From positions 16,805 to 80,804 of the forward strand of contig NW_019775627.1 of the NCBI RefSeq assembly GCF_001039355.2: 64,000 nucleotides of DNA. The letters are read 5' to 3'. The position numbers and the translations under genes are program-made. Under the pieces are notes generated by a model that did not search any database, had not been told where the DNA came from, and saw only the letters and a program-made list of their open reading frames with translations. Source of the stretch: Lingula anatina. Lineage: Eukaryota > Brachiopoda > Lingulata > Lingulida > Lingulidae. Shown here piece after piece: positions 1 through 12,190 of the stretch (position 1 is its first letter; the number at the start of each line of letters is the position of its first letter).

Positions 1-24
1 AAAACGTCGGAATTAAGGAGGTAC

Positions 25-190
25 TTGCAATAAATGTGAATAAATGGTATAAAATATTGATATCTTCACTCTAGTTTGTATTTTCTGTACCACTAATCAT
101 GTTAGTTGTGGTATCTGGAATGAAAATTACTCTTTATAACAATTTTCACCTGTGATGCGATCATTTATAAATAAAAGCACATAAAAGCAC
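25..190. repeat. Fragment of a fold-back element (related to 48643-49174)
   Basis: About 160 bases here match, with scattered differences, the right-hand part of the inverted-repeat element at 48643-49174. Shared landmarks are a 'taatcatgttag' block, a run containing 'ctaacaattt' or similar, and 'tttataaataaaagcac'. Only one arm is present, so this is a truncated dispersed copy. Confidence 0.5.
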
Positions 191-1779
191 AAAAAGCTTG
201 TATATGCTAAAAAACAAACAAACAAACAAAAAGCAACATAACTTCAAAAACATGGTCCTATTAGGCTAATGTTCGACTTCAACCTGTATTTTAATAATAT
301 TGATCATCCGTGTAAGTTTGAAGACAAAAGGCCTATCGGTTTTCCTTTAAATGTGTTATCTGTATTCCATGTAGTATAATAAGGCTGAAAAATAATCAAC
401 AAATAAAATAACAAAGACAACTTCAGGAAACATGGTCCTATTCAGCCTATTTTCCAAACCAAAATGTATTTTAGTAACACTGATCACTCCTGTAATTTTT
501 TTCAAAGCTGATATTCGAACATACATACAACTTTTTTCTCATCACTCGGACGCTTTAAATACTGACCTTAACAGTTTGTTGATTTGCTACAATATCCTAT
601 CTGAAAACGATATTTAATGAAGATAATGCTTCGATTCTTTTTTGCAGGCAGTTAAAAGTTCACATCAAAGGTTGCCAGCGTCAAAAAACATACTTCCCAG
701 TCTCTCCAGTCGTATTTTTTCTTTCTGGTGACTTGAAGGTGTATCTGGTGACGTGAAGGTGTAAATGTAGGAACTGTCACATGCATATTGAGGTTATCAG
801 TTACAGCTGCTAAAATAGGAAAGATTACTTTGTTGAGTCAACTTTACAGGTCCCTGGGTCTCAAGGCTAACTGGATACGTAACTCTCTACTATCAGCATG
901 CCTATGCATCTTCCAGACAAATCATGACCATATTACCCGTCTGGTGCACAACCGTGGAAAAGGGTTGGGCCTTACCCTCTGCCAGGGGCACAGATAAATT
1001 CACAGATATATCTCAGGTTACATTGACTGCAATTTTTCTGCACTGTGACCCTGTAATGAAATCTCAAGGATGATTACATGGCTGGTTACTTTTTCCACAC
1101 ATGTAACTACATGTACACAAGAACTGCCGCCTAACAAGTCCCACCCTAGTCCCCTTGCAATCAAGACAGTAATTTGCTCTTCTGTGACAACAAAAATAGC
1201 TTTGGTATTTTCAGAGTTTTTCTTCAAACCACGTGTTTCAGCAGACAGACAAGAGAATTAAACAGGTTGTGTTATTCACGTTGGGGCGGTGCCCAGCACC
1301 CACTGGGCTCTGCAGAGAGGGTACAATGCCATCTGTACGCATGCAGGTTTTTAAAATTTGGCAAAAAGTCACATGGTCGGGTCAGAGTCCATTTATTATA
1401 ATATGCAGCCCTGGTAGAGGGTACTTAGGTTTACTGTTTGGGTAAAACGTGTCTAACAGTCTTTCTACGGGTTTTGTACCGGTAAATTTCGTGGACTAAG
1501 CTAAGTGTGCTGAAATCGGTCAGCCCACTTTATAAAGTCACCTTTATTGCACTGGTCGAAGAGCGTTTTACGATTAGACTGCTAATCGCAAAGATATCTT
1601 CCTATTACAGCCCCAGTTACGAAGATTAACAAAAATCAGTGTTATGTCATTTATGTCATATCATCTAGGTCGCCACTGACAGCTTGTTACAGGTTACAGT
1701 TTTTCGGCCATGATTATGTGGAAATCAAGCAATGGAAAATGATTGCGGTTAGAAAGACTTTATGTTGTCTTCCCGGGAC
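191..1779. other. Gene-free, unique-looking AT-rich sequence
   Basis: Open frames here are under 80 codons, overlap each other on both strands and resemble no family I know. I see no splice-site pairs joining them, no tRNA and no tandem array. I call no function. Confidence 0.5.
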
Positions 1780-2942
1780 AGCGCGTGAAAATTATGCGTA
1801 TGTATTAAAATTAAAGATTAAAAACTAAAAATGATCATGACCAATCAATTTGTAAAATGACAAAATAGCTTTCATGACTGCGTGTTTCTTTATTGGTGAA
1901 CATATTCAAACAAATAATCGTTTTTTGAGGTCTGCTCTTAAATGCAGTCATAAACAGGTACTTGTAAGTTGCACATGTACAAGATTATTTTAAGTCACTT
2001 AAACACTGAGGGAAACGTTGCTGGAGCTGCACATATGTGCGAACGTTTCAGCTAGTTATTGACTTAAGATGATGTGAAACAGGTTCCCGGGTCGGTAAAT
2101 ACTGGGATGTCGGGGCAGTAAGTGGGCAGGGTCTTATAGTTTTATTTCATTTTGGTCTCTGCATGTGCATTGGCTATGGTACAATGGGCAGGTATAAAAA
2201 TAGGACCCCTGTTTTCTACCTGAATCATAAACGCACAGACCTATTCCAGACTCTTTTTAAGTATTGGCTAGTGCCACCAAATAATTTTCATAAGTAAATA
2301 CACACAAACACACAATGTCAAAGAATATTCCAGTTTTATTTGATCAGAAACAATATATAATAAGTTAACCTGCTTCGGTGAGGGGAGGGGTGGATGGGTG
2401 AAAATATTCCTTTTTAGACATGTTGACCGAAAAAGAACAGATCAAGTCCTGCAAAATACATTGCTAATGAAGTTATAAATAACAGTAAAACATTTATTGC
2501 AACCTCAGCATCATCATGTTCTGGTGAATATAACAGTCAGGTAAACAAGTAACGCATATAGCTCAGCTGCATATTACTAGAATCTACTCATTTCAGATAA
2601 GCGATAACAGTTTTTTTATCAAATGATTAAAATGTCAAAATTAAAACTGTTCTAATGACTACATATTGCAATGTACATGTACTTGCTGTAATTAATGCAC
2701 AATGCACAGTTTAAAACATTTTACCTTTAAGAGTCTGTAATGTGTTAGTTGGGACAAATGGATGTGCCAATGTGGTCCTACTTCCATTAAGTTTTGATTG
2801 TTTAAAACACCCCTTTACATTTTAGTGAAATACTAAATAATAAAGCAACACACCCATCTGAAATAAAATCACTGTTTTAAGGACTGGAAGTAAACCTTTG
2901 GGTTGTTATGATAATTTTACAAAGTTTTGTTTTTATAATTTT

Positions 2943-3770
2943 TTATGTCTCCTTGATCTAAGCTGATGTAAGTAATATGATATGTCATTTAAAAGAATGG
3001 AACAAACTCAAGTGTGATGTTTGAAATTTGGCCGATGATGGCCGCGTTTATTGGAGGTCCCATTAATAAAAAGAAATAAAGCATATGAATAATAAACAAT
3101 GAATAATGTTGATACATGATATAAAATAATGTGTGCTCCTGAAGTATCTACATTTAAAATATAATTTCAAACAAATAGTGCACACATTTCAAATTTTGGG
3201 GATGCAAACAGTATTAGACCGTTGCCATAAATAAATCTTTGACCATGCCAAACTTCCCTTTATGTCTCCTTGATCTAAGCTGATGTAAGTAATAGGATGT
3301 GTCATTTAAAAGAATGGAACAAACTCAAGTGTGATGTTCAAAATTTGGCCGATGATGGCCGCGTTTACTGGAGGTCCCATTAATAAAAAGAAATAAAGCA
3401 TATGAATAATAAACATTGAATAATGTTGATAAATGATATAAACATAATGTGTGCGCTTGAAGTATCTACATTTAAAATAAAATTCCAAACAAATAGTGCA
3501 CACATTACAAATTGTGGGGTTGCAAAGAGGCCATAACCTTGGGCTCACAGAGGCCAAGGAAAACCCCACAGAGTGAGATGGAAAAGTAGCGCTCCCGTGG
3601 TTAAACGCTGAGGCGTGTACCTCAATGAAAACCCCGTCCGTGATTGGGTGTCTGATCACGATAGATGCAGCGCTGAAAAATCGTGTAGCATCGAATCCCA
3701 GGCTACAAGCAAATTTGTGAAGTATTAGACCGTCGCCATAAATAAACGTTTGACTATGCCAAACGTCACT
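2943..3770. repeat. Two-unit tandem repeat of about 315 bp, second unit interrupted
   Basis: Unit one runs about 2943-3259 and unit two starts about 3260, both opening with 'tttatgtctccttgatctaa'. Unit two is split by roughly 195 extra bases (3527-3721) between 'gttgcaaa' and 'gtattagacc', which are contiguous in unit one. The whole repeat is absent from the homologous flank near 26040, so it arrived after the segment was duplicated. Confidence 0.8.
3527..3721 (+). repeat. Insertion with tRNA-like boxes (possible SINE)
   Basis: This stretch interrupts the second tandem unit. On the plus strand 'tagcgctcccgtggttaa' near 3588 loosely resembles an A box, and 'gcatcgaatcccaggc' near 3688 resembles a B box. 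'gtagcg' and 'ggctac' could pair as a short acceptor-like stem. The roughly 100-bp box spacing is too long for a normal tRNA, so a tRNA-derived SINE or pseudo-tRNA is the most I would claim. Confidence 0.3.
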
Positions 3771-4000
3771 ATTCAAAATCGAAGAAATACGATATAAATC
3801 GTGTCATTCAGGTCAGTTCTTTATCGTTTTCTTTCAAGCCATCAATCTATCACAAATATCTATGCATCTTCTTCATTTCGAGTCAAAGGAAATTAACAAC
3901 CGTTGAACATTTATTTTGTTATTGAAACCAGTTGATAATATCAGAATATTTTTCCTTTGAAATAGGCGTTTTTCTTCTCAGATATTATCAGTCGTTCTCA

Positions 4001-5164
4001 GGGTCTCAGGGATCAATTCCGGCACACACACACTAGAGAAAACAAATATACAGGGGGTATTGCTCTTCTTCCCACTTCGCAAATTTTTATGGATGATGAA
4101 AACGGATTGTTGTGCGTTATTCAACTTCAGTACAAAGTATTATTTACAATACACGTGAACTAAACAAATCGTCCCCCGAGGGGGGATGGTGTCCCCATCC
4201 CACGTTGTGGAAAAATTTTAAAAACTGTATGTATAATACTGCATTCTAGTGCATTTTAACTGTTATTTATAGCTCAATCAGAAGTCAGAAATTGTGGGTT
4301 CATTTTGCCATAAGTACAGTCATTTTTTCAACACAACACGGCCTTCATTTCGTAGATTGTCTCAGGATCATGAATAACGTTTCTTCCTCTGTGGACAAGC
4401 AAGAGAGCCAATCCGCTAAGGCGTTCCTCTGCCATGCTTGTGCGTGTCCACAGTTTCAGACGACGGATGGCTGAAAATTATCTCGCATGGAACACTGCCC
4501 ACTGGTGTAGCAAGGAAGATTGTAAAGATCCTACGAAGTACAGGGAAATAAACAATAACCTGATAACAGCCTGGAGGATAGCTCCCTAAGGGAGGTGAGC
4601 TTTTTGGCATGAACTGTTTAACTGCCGATTCAGGATCGCAGCGTGCTCTCTTCCCTGACAATTTTGTATGTGTTTAATGTGACATTTTCCATTATTCATT
4701 AATATAAAGCACAATACGATGCATATTCTAAGCAGAGCGTGCTCACAAGACCGGCGCCATGTTGCCAATGTCCCAATGTTGTTATCCAGTGTCGTGGACG
4801 TGCACATATATTTATGGTGTTGACAAGTGCGTGCGTGTGTTGGAGAGGGGACAGTGAAGTATAGGCCAAGAAAGATAATTTGGTAGATTGTCAGAAAATT
4901 TTTCTGGATCAGCCCCTTTATATAAATGGATAGCACGTTTCCCTGCAATACAATACCGGGTATAATTAATATTGGATTGAAATCTAAGCGCTTTCGAGGT
5001 GCTGTCATTGTTGACACAAAAGAAACGCAGTGGGACATGCTAATGGATACATAATTTTGGCTTTCGTTTTTCTTCTTTTGACTTAATCAAAATTTTGGCC
5101 TCTTTGCAACTCCTCAAATAAAAATATGAGGGTTATTTGTCTGGACATTATATATTAACGTAAA
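4001..5164. other. Gene-free stretch with a short dispersed repeat
   Basis: No supportable gene. Around 4920-5015 is a block also seen at 47495-47585: 'ggata/tcgcacg', then 'ataccggg/tgccagg tata', 'ttaatattgg' and 'ttgaaatc/ttcg'. This marks a dispersed repeat of unknown class. The antisense frames spanning it are by-products of the repeat. Confidence 0.45.
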
Positions 5165-5337
5165 AGTAGCTGATGCCAGTCATTGAACCTTGATAAGATT
5201 TGTATATAATATCTTTTAAATAAAAGAAAAAAATAAGGCGAGGTGGGTTCGGATAGCACGTTTTTTTCTTTTCTTTTTAAAATTATCATTATATATACGT
5301 ATCTCTTATCAAAGTTCAATGATTCGTATCAGCTAGT
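5165..5337. repeat. Small fold-back element (about 50-bp arms)
   Basis: The left arm (about 5165-5222, 'agtagctgatgccagtcatt') is the imperfect reverse complement of the right arm (about 5280-5337, ending 'gattcgtatcagctagt'). Both arms share the '...tgataagat...tataatat' core. It is a short non-coding inverted-repeat (MITE-like) element with no transposase. Confidence 0.65.
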
Positions 5338-6630
5338 GTTTTTGCTAATGATATCATGTGGGGTGTTGAAATTGAAGTTACAGTGTGTTGTGTGCCATCC
5401 TATTGGTTAAAGTTTGATATTTCCTTGCATATTGGTTTTTTATGATTGCTGAAAAAAATGGCGTTCTAGTTTATTTGTACATCTGCTATTTCATCCTCGT
5501 GAATCCTCATACCTCTGTGTCACCCTCAACATGTTTTTCTAGATAAATAGGCATATAAGATTAGGCCAGCTCGCAGGGTTTATTTATTTTAAAAGATAAA
5601 AATAAACAACAGACTGAAGATATTTATAATATATCATTTATTGTTATAGTTTTATTAATATTTTTTACATTTAGGCTACTTGTAAACCTACTTATATAAT
5701 GCAATCAACACAACAGCTAAACAGTAACAGTAATATGCAAACATATATTTGTGACAAAAGTGTATGTTTTCACAATATACTAAGTACTAGTAAAGTGATT
5801 AGTATAAATACCCGTTTCCACATCAGTGTATATATTCACATTGCAGTTCATAACATATTTCTAACGAAAGGCCAACTGTCCCATATTAAACATATAATAT
5901 TCATTAATTCTAATTAATTTTCAAGTACTAAATAACTAATTTTTAAACGTATTAGTCACATTCCAGTCCATCTTAATTTGCTGCATTTGAAGTGACACAT
6001 TTGTTATATTTCTAATTAAGTAGATTTTTGTCCAAGTATCTTGAATATTAAAAATGGTGTATTATTAATATGTATTGTTTTTAACTGTACTTTAACAAAA
6101 ATATTGTTAAACTGTACACACCTTCAAGTCTCAGTCTAATAATTGGGAAAATCACAGCCATATGAGCCAGTGGCTGCCTGGCTGTTCGGGTAGAGACTTT
6201 CACCAAATTTTAACTGACTATAACATATTTTCCTTATTAGTGAAAAAAAGTCTACACATCCTTTCTGTGATATTATCACTATTTCTATAGTTTAAAGAAA
6301 ACCATTTGGTTGGCCTAATGACATTCAAAACAAAGAAATAAAAGATAAAATAAATAAATAAATAAAATGTGGTATTCAGAACACCACTTTGATTTTCCTT
6401 TTCAATGTACATCTGTGTGTCTACCTTCAAACAGTGTTTTTTACTACTATGATCGTAGGGGTATATTTAATAGTACAAAAACTCAAATGAATTCTACACT
6501 GTCATATAAAAATTATGTTCAATTAACACACAAATATGTGGATTTGAGATAATTCTGAAAACCCATCTTCCTCTCAAAAAAGTGATCGATCACATACACT
6601 GTATATACAGTACACTGGTATGGTGAAAAA
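5338..6630. other. AT-rich gene-free 3' flank of copy A
   Basis: This is strongly AT-rich sequence downstream of the copy A stop codon. It presumably contains that gene's 3' UTR, but I could not pick a convincing poly(A) signal on the minus strand. The short frames present are AT-biased and unconvincing. Confidence 0.45.
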
Positions 6631-7029
6631 TTACGCAGCATTTTCTTGACTTTGACTAACTGCTAGATGTGAATCCTGGCATCCATCAGGTCTAAGGGCA
6701 CCACGCATATACTGCACTGGTAACTCCTGTACATCCTCTGGTTTCACTGCAAGAAGAGCCGCCAGATTATAACGGTCCTCGTCAATAAACCAGTTTAGCA
6801 GGTGCCTCACAGGTTCCTTATCCAATGGACAGTCCAATACCTTGTGTAATAATACACTACATTTATCTGATGATGTTTGTCGGTGGTTGACTTCTTCCAT
6901 GTCTGACTTACTAATGATACTCTCTGAATAAAGAAAATCTAGCAGTTTATTAATTTCCAACCCAGCATTTGCCATGAAATATAAGTTTTTTCGAAGATTC
7001 TCAAATTCCACTTCCCGCCTCCTTGCTTT
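6631..7029 (-). CDS. Copy A last exon: divergent CARD/death-fold domain
   Basis: A 399-bp terminal exon with acceptor TTCCAG before 7029 and its stop codon at 6631. It encodes 132 residues. The pattern of helices around 'INKLLDFLYSESIISKSDME', 'KCSVLLHKVLDCPL' and 'VRHLLNWFIDEDRYNLAALL' parallels the CARD exons of the other copies, at the same position and phase. The sequence is much more diverged than among B-E, so CARD is an inference from alignment pattern and gene position; another death-fold class is possible. Confidence 0.65.
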   Translation of the reverse strand, partial: KARRREVEFENLRKNLYFMANAGLEINKLLDFLYSESIISKSDMEEVNHRQTSSDKCSVLLHKVLDCPLDKEPVRHLLNWFIDEDRYNLAALLAVKPEDVQELPVQYMRGALRPDGCQDSHLAVSQSQENAA

Positions 7030-10000
7030 CTGGAATATAAATATACACAGTACTTACAAACATATGGCCTAAAACCGACTTTCTTTATCCAAACACCTGC
7101 AAAATCTATATTTTGATAATGTGCATTTGACGAATATTTCTATCGTTTAATTAAATTCAGATAAAGGCTCATTCAAACTTGGATTGAAGGTGTCTTTTGG
7201 CATCTTTCAAACTTTCGGCCAATATGCTAAAAGGGTGGATATAAACTTACTTTAACTTCATCAATTAGGTCTTCTATTTCAGATGGATTCATTGTTTCCT
7301 TCACTGTCTCTCCAACCTTCCTCAGCAAAAACATTAGTTGCTGAAATGAAGACTGCAAATGACAGAAGACAAATTCAACAGGTTCTGTAGGACAACAGTT
7401 ATCCCTCAGCTGAAGTTCATGTACAACGGCCCTCCATACTTCTGGGTTTTTCAAAATGCCCTCTAAGTTATCTTTAACCGCCAAAGGCAGATACCTTTGT
7501 AAAACCTGGACAAAGTCAGGCGGTTCAGAAGCAACCGACTTCTGATGTCCACTCTGTTGTAGGATGTTGATATAATATGTATTTGCATTTATAATAGATT
7601 GCTCTGTTGTTTTCATCACTGCAGCCCTATGACCAAATACGGTAAAATCAGCTTCACATAGTGACAGGGCTTGATTTGGTCTTCCAAAATGATGGCCTAG
7701 AGCACACAAGGCTTGAGAGTCTGGAAGCTGTTGTTGAGGCGATTGCGGTGACGTAAGGTGCGGAGATTGCTGAGGATGTGCAAATTGCTGCTGTTGATGA
7801 TACAAACGAGGTTGCTTTTGCTGAAATTGCTGCTGATGTTCAACAATTTCTTTGTGAGGCTGGGTTTCAAATACTTGATTCTCGTCATGACCTTGGTATA
7901 TTGATGCTAATGGCGGTTGTGATGGAGGGCTTAGAATTGACTGTTGCTGCGAAGATTCTGAAAACCCTGGGGCTGGGAGAACTTGTGTCTGGTGGGACAC
8001 CAAGGGGTTCATAACCAACTGTTGCTGCGAAGGCACTGAGGGCCCTGGGGCTGGAAGACCCTGCTGTGTCTGGTGGGACACCAAGGAGTTCATAACTAAA
8101 GGTTGCTGCGAAGGCCCTGGGGCTGGGAGACCCTCCTGTGTCTGGTGGGACACCAAGGGGTTCACATGTAACTGTTGCTGCGAAGGCACTGAGGGCCCTG
8201 GGGCTTGGAGACCCTGCTGTGTCCGGTGGGACACCAAGGAGTTCATAACCAACGGTTGCGGCGAAGACCCTGGGGCTGGGAGACCCTCCTGTGTTTGGTG
8301 GGACACCAAGGATTTCATAACCAACTGTTGCTGCGAAGGCACAGAGGGCCCTGGGGCTGGGAGACTCCACTGTGCCTGGTGGGACACCAAGGGGTTCTTT
8401 AATGAATGGTTCTGCATGGATTCTGGTGTCTTCTTCTGTGACTGGTTTCCCCCATACGGCTTGGCAACTGTATGAGACCGTTCACTGTCAGCTACCTTTG
8501 TAATCTGAAAGTGCAAGCATAGTTTCAAAACATTTTGACAAGATATATTGAAATTAAATTTCTTCCCAATTTTAACTTCTTCGTTTTTTTAAAAAAGCTG
8601 CGCATTGCCACTCTAAAGTGAAACGAACAGAATTACGCTGTCCCTCACTTTACCTTTCCTGATGTGCTTTTGTAATGCATTTTAACAAGTAGGGCATATA
8701 TGTTCTCATTTTAAACTCGTTATCCATCATGTTAACGTTGACCATATCATAATCAGGTATATAGCCATTGTGTTTTCAAGGTGTGTCATGTATAAAAAAA
8801 AACTGCGTAATAAAAAGTAATTATGTAATTGAATAAGCAAACAAAGATATACCAGCAACTTAATCACTGTAACAATATGTGCCCATTGCTTACCTTGCCA
8901 GAGTACAGGTAGATTTTCATCTTTGGGGCTGCGTCACATTTACAAACAGCAGAAATTCCCTTGGGAATATTATTAAATAACTCGAACCCTGATTTGTTGT
9001 CTCCCAGATGGTACATATGAACGTGACCCTACAGATAAAACAACCATTGCCTAATGCATATGCACATTTGTTTTTATATTACTATATCTATTGTTACCCT
9101 TAACTGACCAAATAAAGTTTAGATGCGATCGATATTTAATCTATAACTTCGTCAATGACACTTGCCCACTTTTTCAAAGCCAAACATTTGAGTCTTCGAT
9201 TAAATATATTAATATTCACTTCAATTATAAACCATGAAAGTAACAGAACTTGCTCACCTTTTCCTTCCACAAACAAGTGTGTTCGTCATGTATCTGACAG
9301 ACTAGGCCCACGGAATATTTTTGCCCAGGGAAATATGTCTTGCATAAATAACTCAATTGTTTCTGAAGATTGACAAAGACCTCGAAAGTTTGCACTTCTA
9401 TGGCACCTTCAGGTAAACAAGGGTCTGTACGTGTAGTAAACAAAATCACGTTTTGTGTAATGATGGATTTCATCTCAAGTTTATACTTGATACCTGTGGA
9501 TGGTTCTTTAAAGATGGCAAAATCAGAGTACACAGTTTGCCGAAAGTTTCTTTTTTTGAAATATTTGTCTCCGCTCGTTTTTAACAGAGACGACGTAAGC
9601 CTCCAGAAAATTGGCTCAGGTTCCAAAGTCCAAAGTCCATACCAAACGCAATTTCTTTGCGTGACGTTTTCCAAAGATTATCTCTGTCTTCTTGGCTGGC
9701 GTTTTGCAACTGAAATGGCACAAGATAGTACGGAATGCCGGGGACCTTTACGATTAAGTGACTTTCTTCTAGAAGTTTTCTGCAAATGTCACTTACATGT
9801 TTTGTATCTTCAAGCGCCATCGATTGAAATTTTGCAAGGCTCTTTATTCTATTGTTTATTGTCTGATCCATGGTATTTTCATTTAGGATGCCTTTCTTTT
9901 TTCCCTTTCTTTCTGTTATATTTAGAATTTCCAAAAACAACTCTACAAACCACGACTGCCCATGGCGCAAGATGACAAACCGTGTTTGACAATCGCCACC

Positions 10001-12190
10001 ATCACTGTAGCAACAATGAATATCCCCCCTCTCATTGAAATATTTGACAAAAGGTTCAAATTCATTCTTGGATTTAACGACGTCTTCCGCAGTGACAACA
10101 TCTTCCAATTCTGAGATCGTTATTATTGGAGACAATCTTGGCATCACTTTTGAAAATTTAAGCCATTTGATTACAGTTGTCTGTCTCTTTAAAACTGCTA
10201 TTCCCGCAACTCGCTTCCTGAGATGCATTCCCCCTGCGTCCCTCTTGCACTGTCCCGAATTCTCCACTTCAAATATCAAGGTCTTCTCATTCCAGGAAAT
10301 GTATTGATCGATACCCTCTTGTTCCAAAAATTGTGACAATTCTAGAGAGATTTGGTATCTGACCTCCTTATCCACACTGTCCCTGTGTGTCCCAACAATG
10401 AAGATAGGTCTGTGATTTTTGTAATTTTTGTCATCAAGCAAACATATATGGGCCAACACGCAGTTCAACCAATACCGAAGCTTCTTGATTTGCACGCACA
10501 GTTGGTTGCCGTCTTTTAGTCCTTTTGCTTCTTCAAAGTTAAATACAATGATGTATACAGCGTCCTTTGGTATGAATAAATGATGGAAATAATGATATTC
10601 TTCTTGTCCTCCACAGTCAATTAACACAAACTTAATACGCATGCCTGATACACCATTCTCGTATTTTGATTTTGCCATTCTTATTTTGGTTAAATCAATT
10701 CCCTTTGCCATTGTTTGTTTCACCTGCCAAAAGCCCCACATCTCGTATGCGAGAACAATACCAACAGACAACACCTGATCTAAAATAAATTCACCAGGAG
10801 GAATAGCGACCGTCCAGTTCATAAAATAGACCATTGTGACACCTAGAATAAAGCCCAGTGCCCTTCGTATATAGAAAGGCAAATCGTACACTTTTGCCAG
10901 AGGCCGTCCAATGACCATTATTGCCGTGTATTCTAGCATAGCACTGCTACAGCAAGCCACGAGGATAATCACATAATGATGAAACTTCTTTTCCATATAC
11001 CCTAAGATGAGACCACAGAAGAAAAAAGAACACAAGATTACTGCCATCATGTAAACGGACAGCCAAATATAAAACCGTTTACGCATCAGATTTGGGGAAG
11101 TGTTTTTGCATACGAAGACGCCAACAGCAGCCCCTGACCAAATGAAAATGACAACTGTTAGTTGCTCGCTGTTGAATACGTTGGAATACCTTTCTCCTTT
11201 TATCAATGGATATATGAGGGCAGTTCCGATGTTTGAAATGATGACTTGAAGACAAAATTTCTTGATGTTTATTTTGTCGTGGTATAATTTGCCATAAAAA
11301 ACGTGCCATGAAATCAATGTGAGACTAACAATGAGAAACACTGTTAATGCCTGCTTAAAGTCTTTACTCCATTCATAGATTATATCAAACACAACTGAGA
11401 AAAATTTAAGAATACTGCCTTGACTTTTGAGGCAGACAAAGCTGAAAACCAATGAGGTTCCTGCCCTACACCCAAATCCTAACACGAACCCTCCTATCAA
11501 CCCGCAACAAAGAACACGAAGTTGGAATGCTAAGAACAAGTCTGGGCTGTCCATTCTCTGTTGCATATTTCTGTCAGCGTATAGAAATTCGATACAGGCA
11601 TATCTGTAAAATACACTGAGAGCCGTACCCTCGCCATATCTTATGCCCATGGGCAGGTTGCCAGAAAAAAAGATTGTAGAAAATAAGCAGCCTATAATTT
11701 TCAAAGAACATAACCCAACGGGAAAGAGAGCAAAAGCAACACACACGCATAGCAATCCAATTGTAAGTTTGAAATGCTGATCAAATGATTTACCATGTAC
11801 CACTGTTTGAGATTCTGAAGCAGAATTATCAGTAATTTTTACTGCTGCGTAACTAGCTGCATATTGCTGTTCGTTTTCAGGGTCCTTAACATCTTCCCAA
11901 GTGTCCGTTACGGCGGCAGTTTCCACGTGGTGTTTTTCATTTCCCCGAGTGCTATTGTGATTTTCAACGAATTCTTTTTCTCGGAAATAGCGTTGCAGAG
12001 ACGTTTTTCCTACACCAGAATCACCCAGGAATACTATTTTACTTGTTTCCAAATCAATATGTCCCTCTTCAATACTTTTTTCATATGTTTGACGCATACT
12101 AGCACTTGCCCCAATCATCCTCCTGCTTAAAGTCCCAGTACTTGCACCCCATTGTCTGAACACGTCTTCTTCCTGTTTTTCTTTTTCCAT
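6631..12190 (-). CDS. Copy A: membrane-spanning ROC-COR GTPase with Gln/Pro repeat region and CARD (one frameshift)
   Basis: There are four phase-0 exons on the minus strand: 9258-12190, 8894-9028, 7251-8504 and 6631-7029, joined by GTGAGC, GTAAGC and GTAAGT donors and good polypyrimidine acceptors. I chose the ATG at 12190 (product begins MEKEKQ) because the same MEN/MEK start is kept in the other copies. Exon 1 encodes the P-loop (GDSGVGKTS), then a multi-pass hydrophobic block, then the G3 motif (DCGGQEE), the Roco-type G4 (GTHRD) and a COR region. A one-base deletion relative to its paralogues around 9622-9636 shifts the frame just before the conserved EPxPIFWRLTS motif. The downstream frame then continues intact, so this is a sequencing error or a recent lesion. 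Unlike the three-exon copies it gains a 418-codon exon before the CARD. The inferred product is about 1570 residues. Confidence 0.8.
7251..8504 (-). CDS. Copy A extra exon: Gln/Pro-rich minisatellite and helical region
   Basis: A 1254-bp phase-0 exon (acceptor ...TTTCAG before 8504, donor GTAAGT after 7251) with no counterpart in copies B-E. About residues 35-185 are six degenerate units of roughly 22-28 residues sharing 'LVSHQTQ' and 'LPAPG', with 'SQQQ' or 'QPLVM' linkers. A Gln/His/Pro-rich stretch follows, then about 180 residues of ordinary composition predicted by eye to be helical ('FVQVLQRYLPLAVKDNLE...'). The repeats are probably disordered and give length between the GTPase and the CARD. 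I recognise no named domain in the helical part. Confidence 0.75.

Larger units (their letters stand above)
1780..4000. repeat. Segmental copy of a CARD-gene 3' flank
   Basis: From about 1780 to 4000 the sequence parallels 24895-26270, the 3' flank of copy C. Shared pieces include 'aacactgagggaaacgttgc', the 'caggtataaaaa...gacccctg' stretch, and the 3' UTR just before the CARD exon. The match ends near 3990 inside the last few codons of the CARD exon, so only the tail of the gene was copied or survives. An 800-bp tandem repeat (2943-3770) absent from the other copy interrupts it. Confidence 0.75.

Noticed and set aside
3306-3776. 156-codon minus-strand frame
   Set aside because: It spans a tandem repeat and its insertion; the composition is not protein-like and no paralogue of the frame is intact in the sister unit.
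7885-8370. 161-codon minus-strand frame rich in 'SPSPRA' repeats
   Set aside because: It is an alternative frame of the copy A minisatellite exon. The 433-codon frame has the matching splice phases on both sides.
9370-9975. Plus-strand 201-codon open frame
   Set aside because: It lies wholly antisense to exon 1 of copy A. Similar antisense frames recur in the other copies and simply mirror the conserved coding strand.
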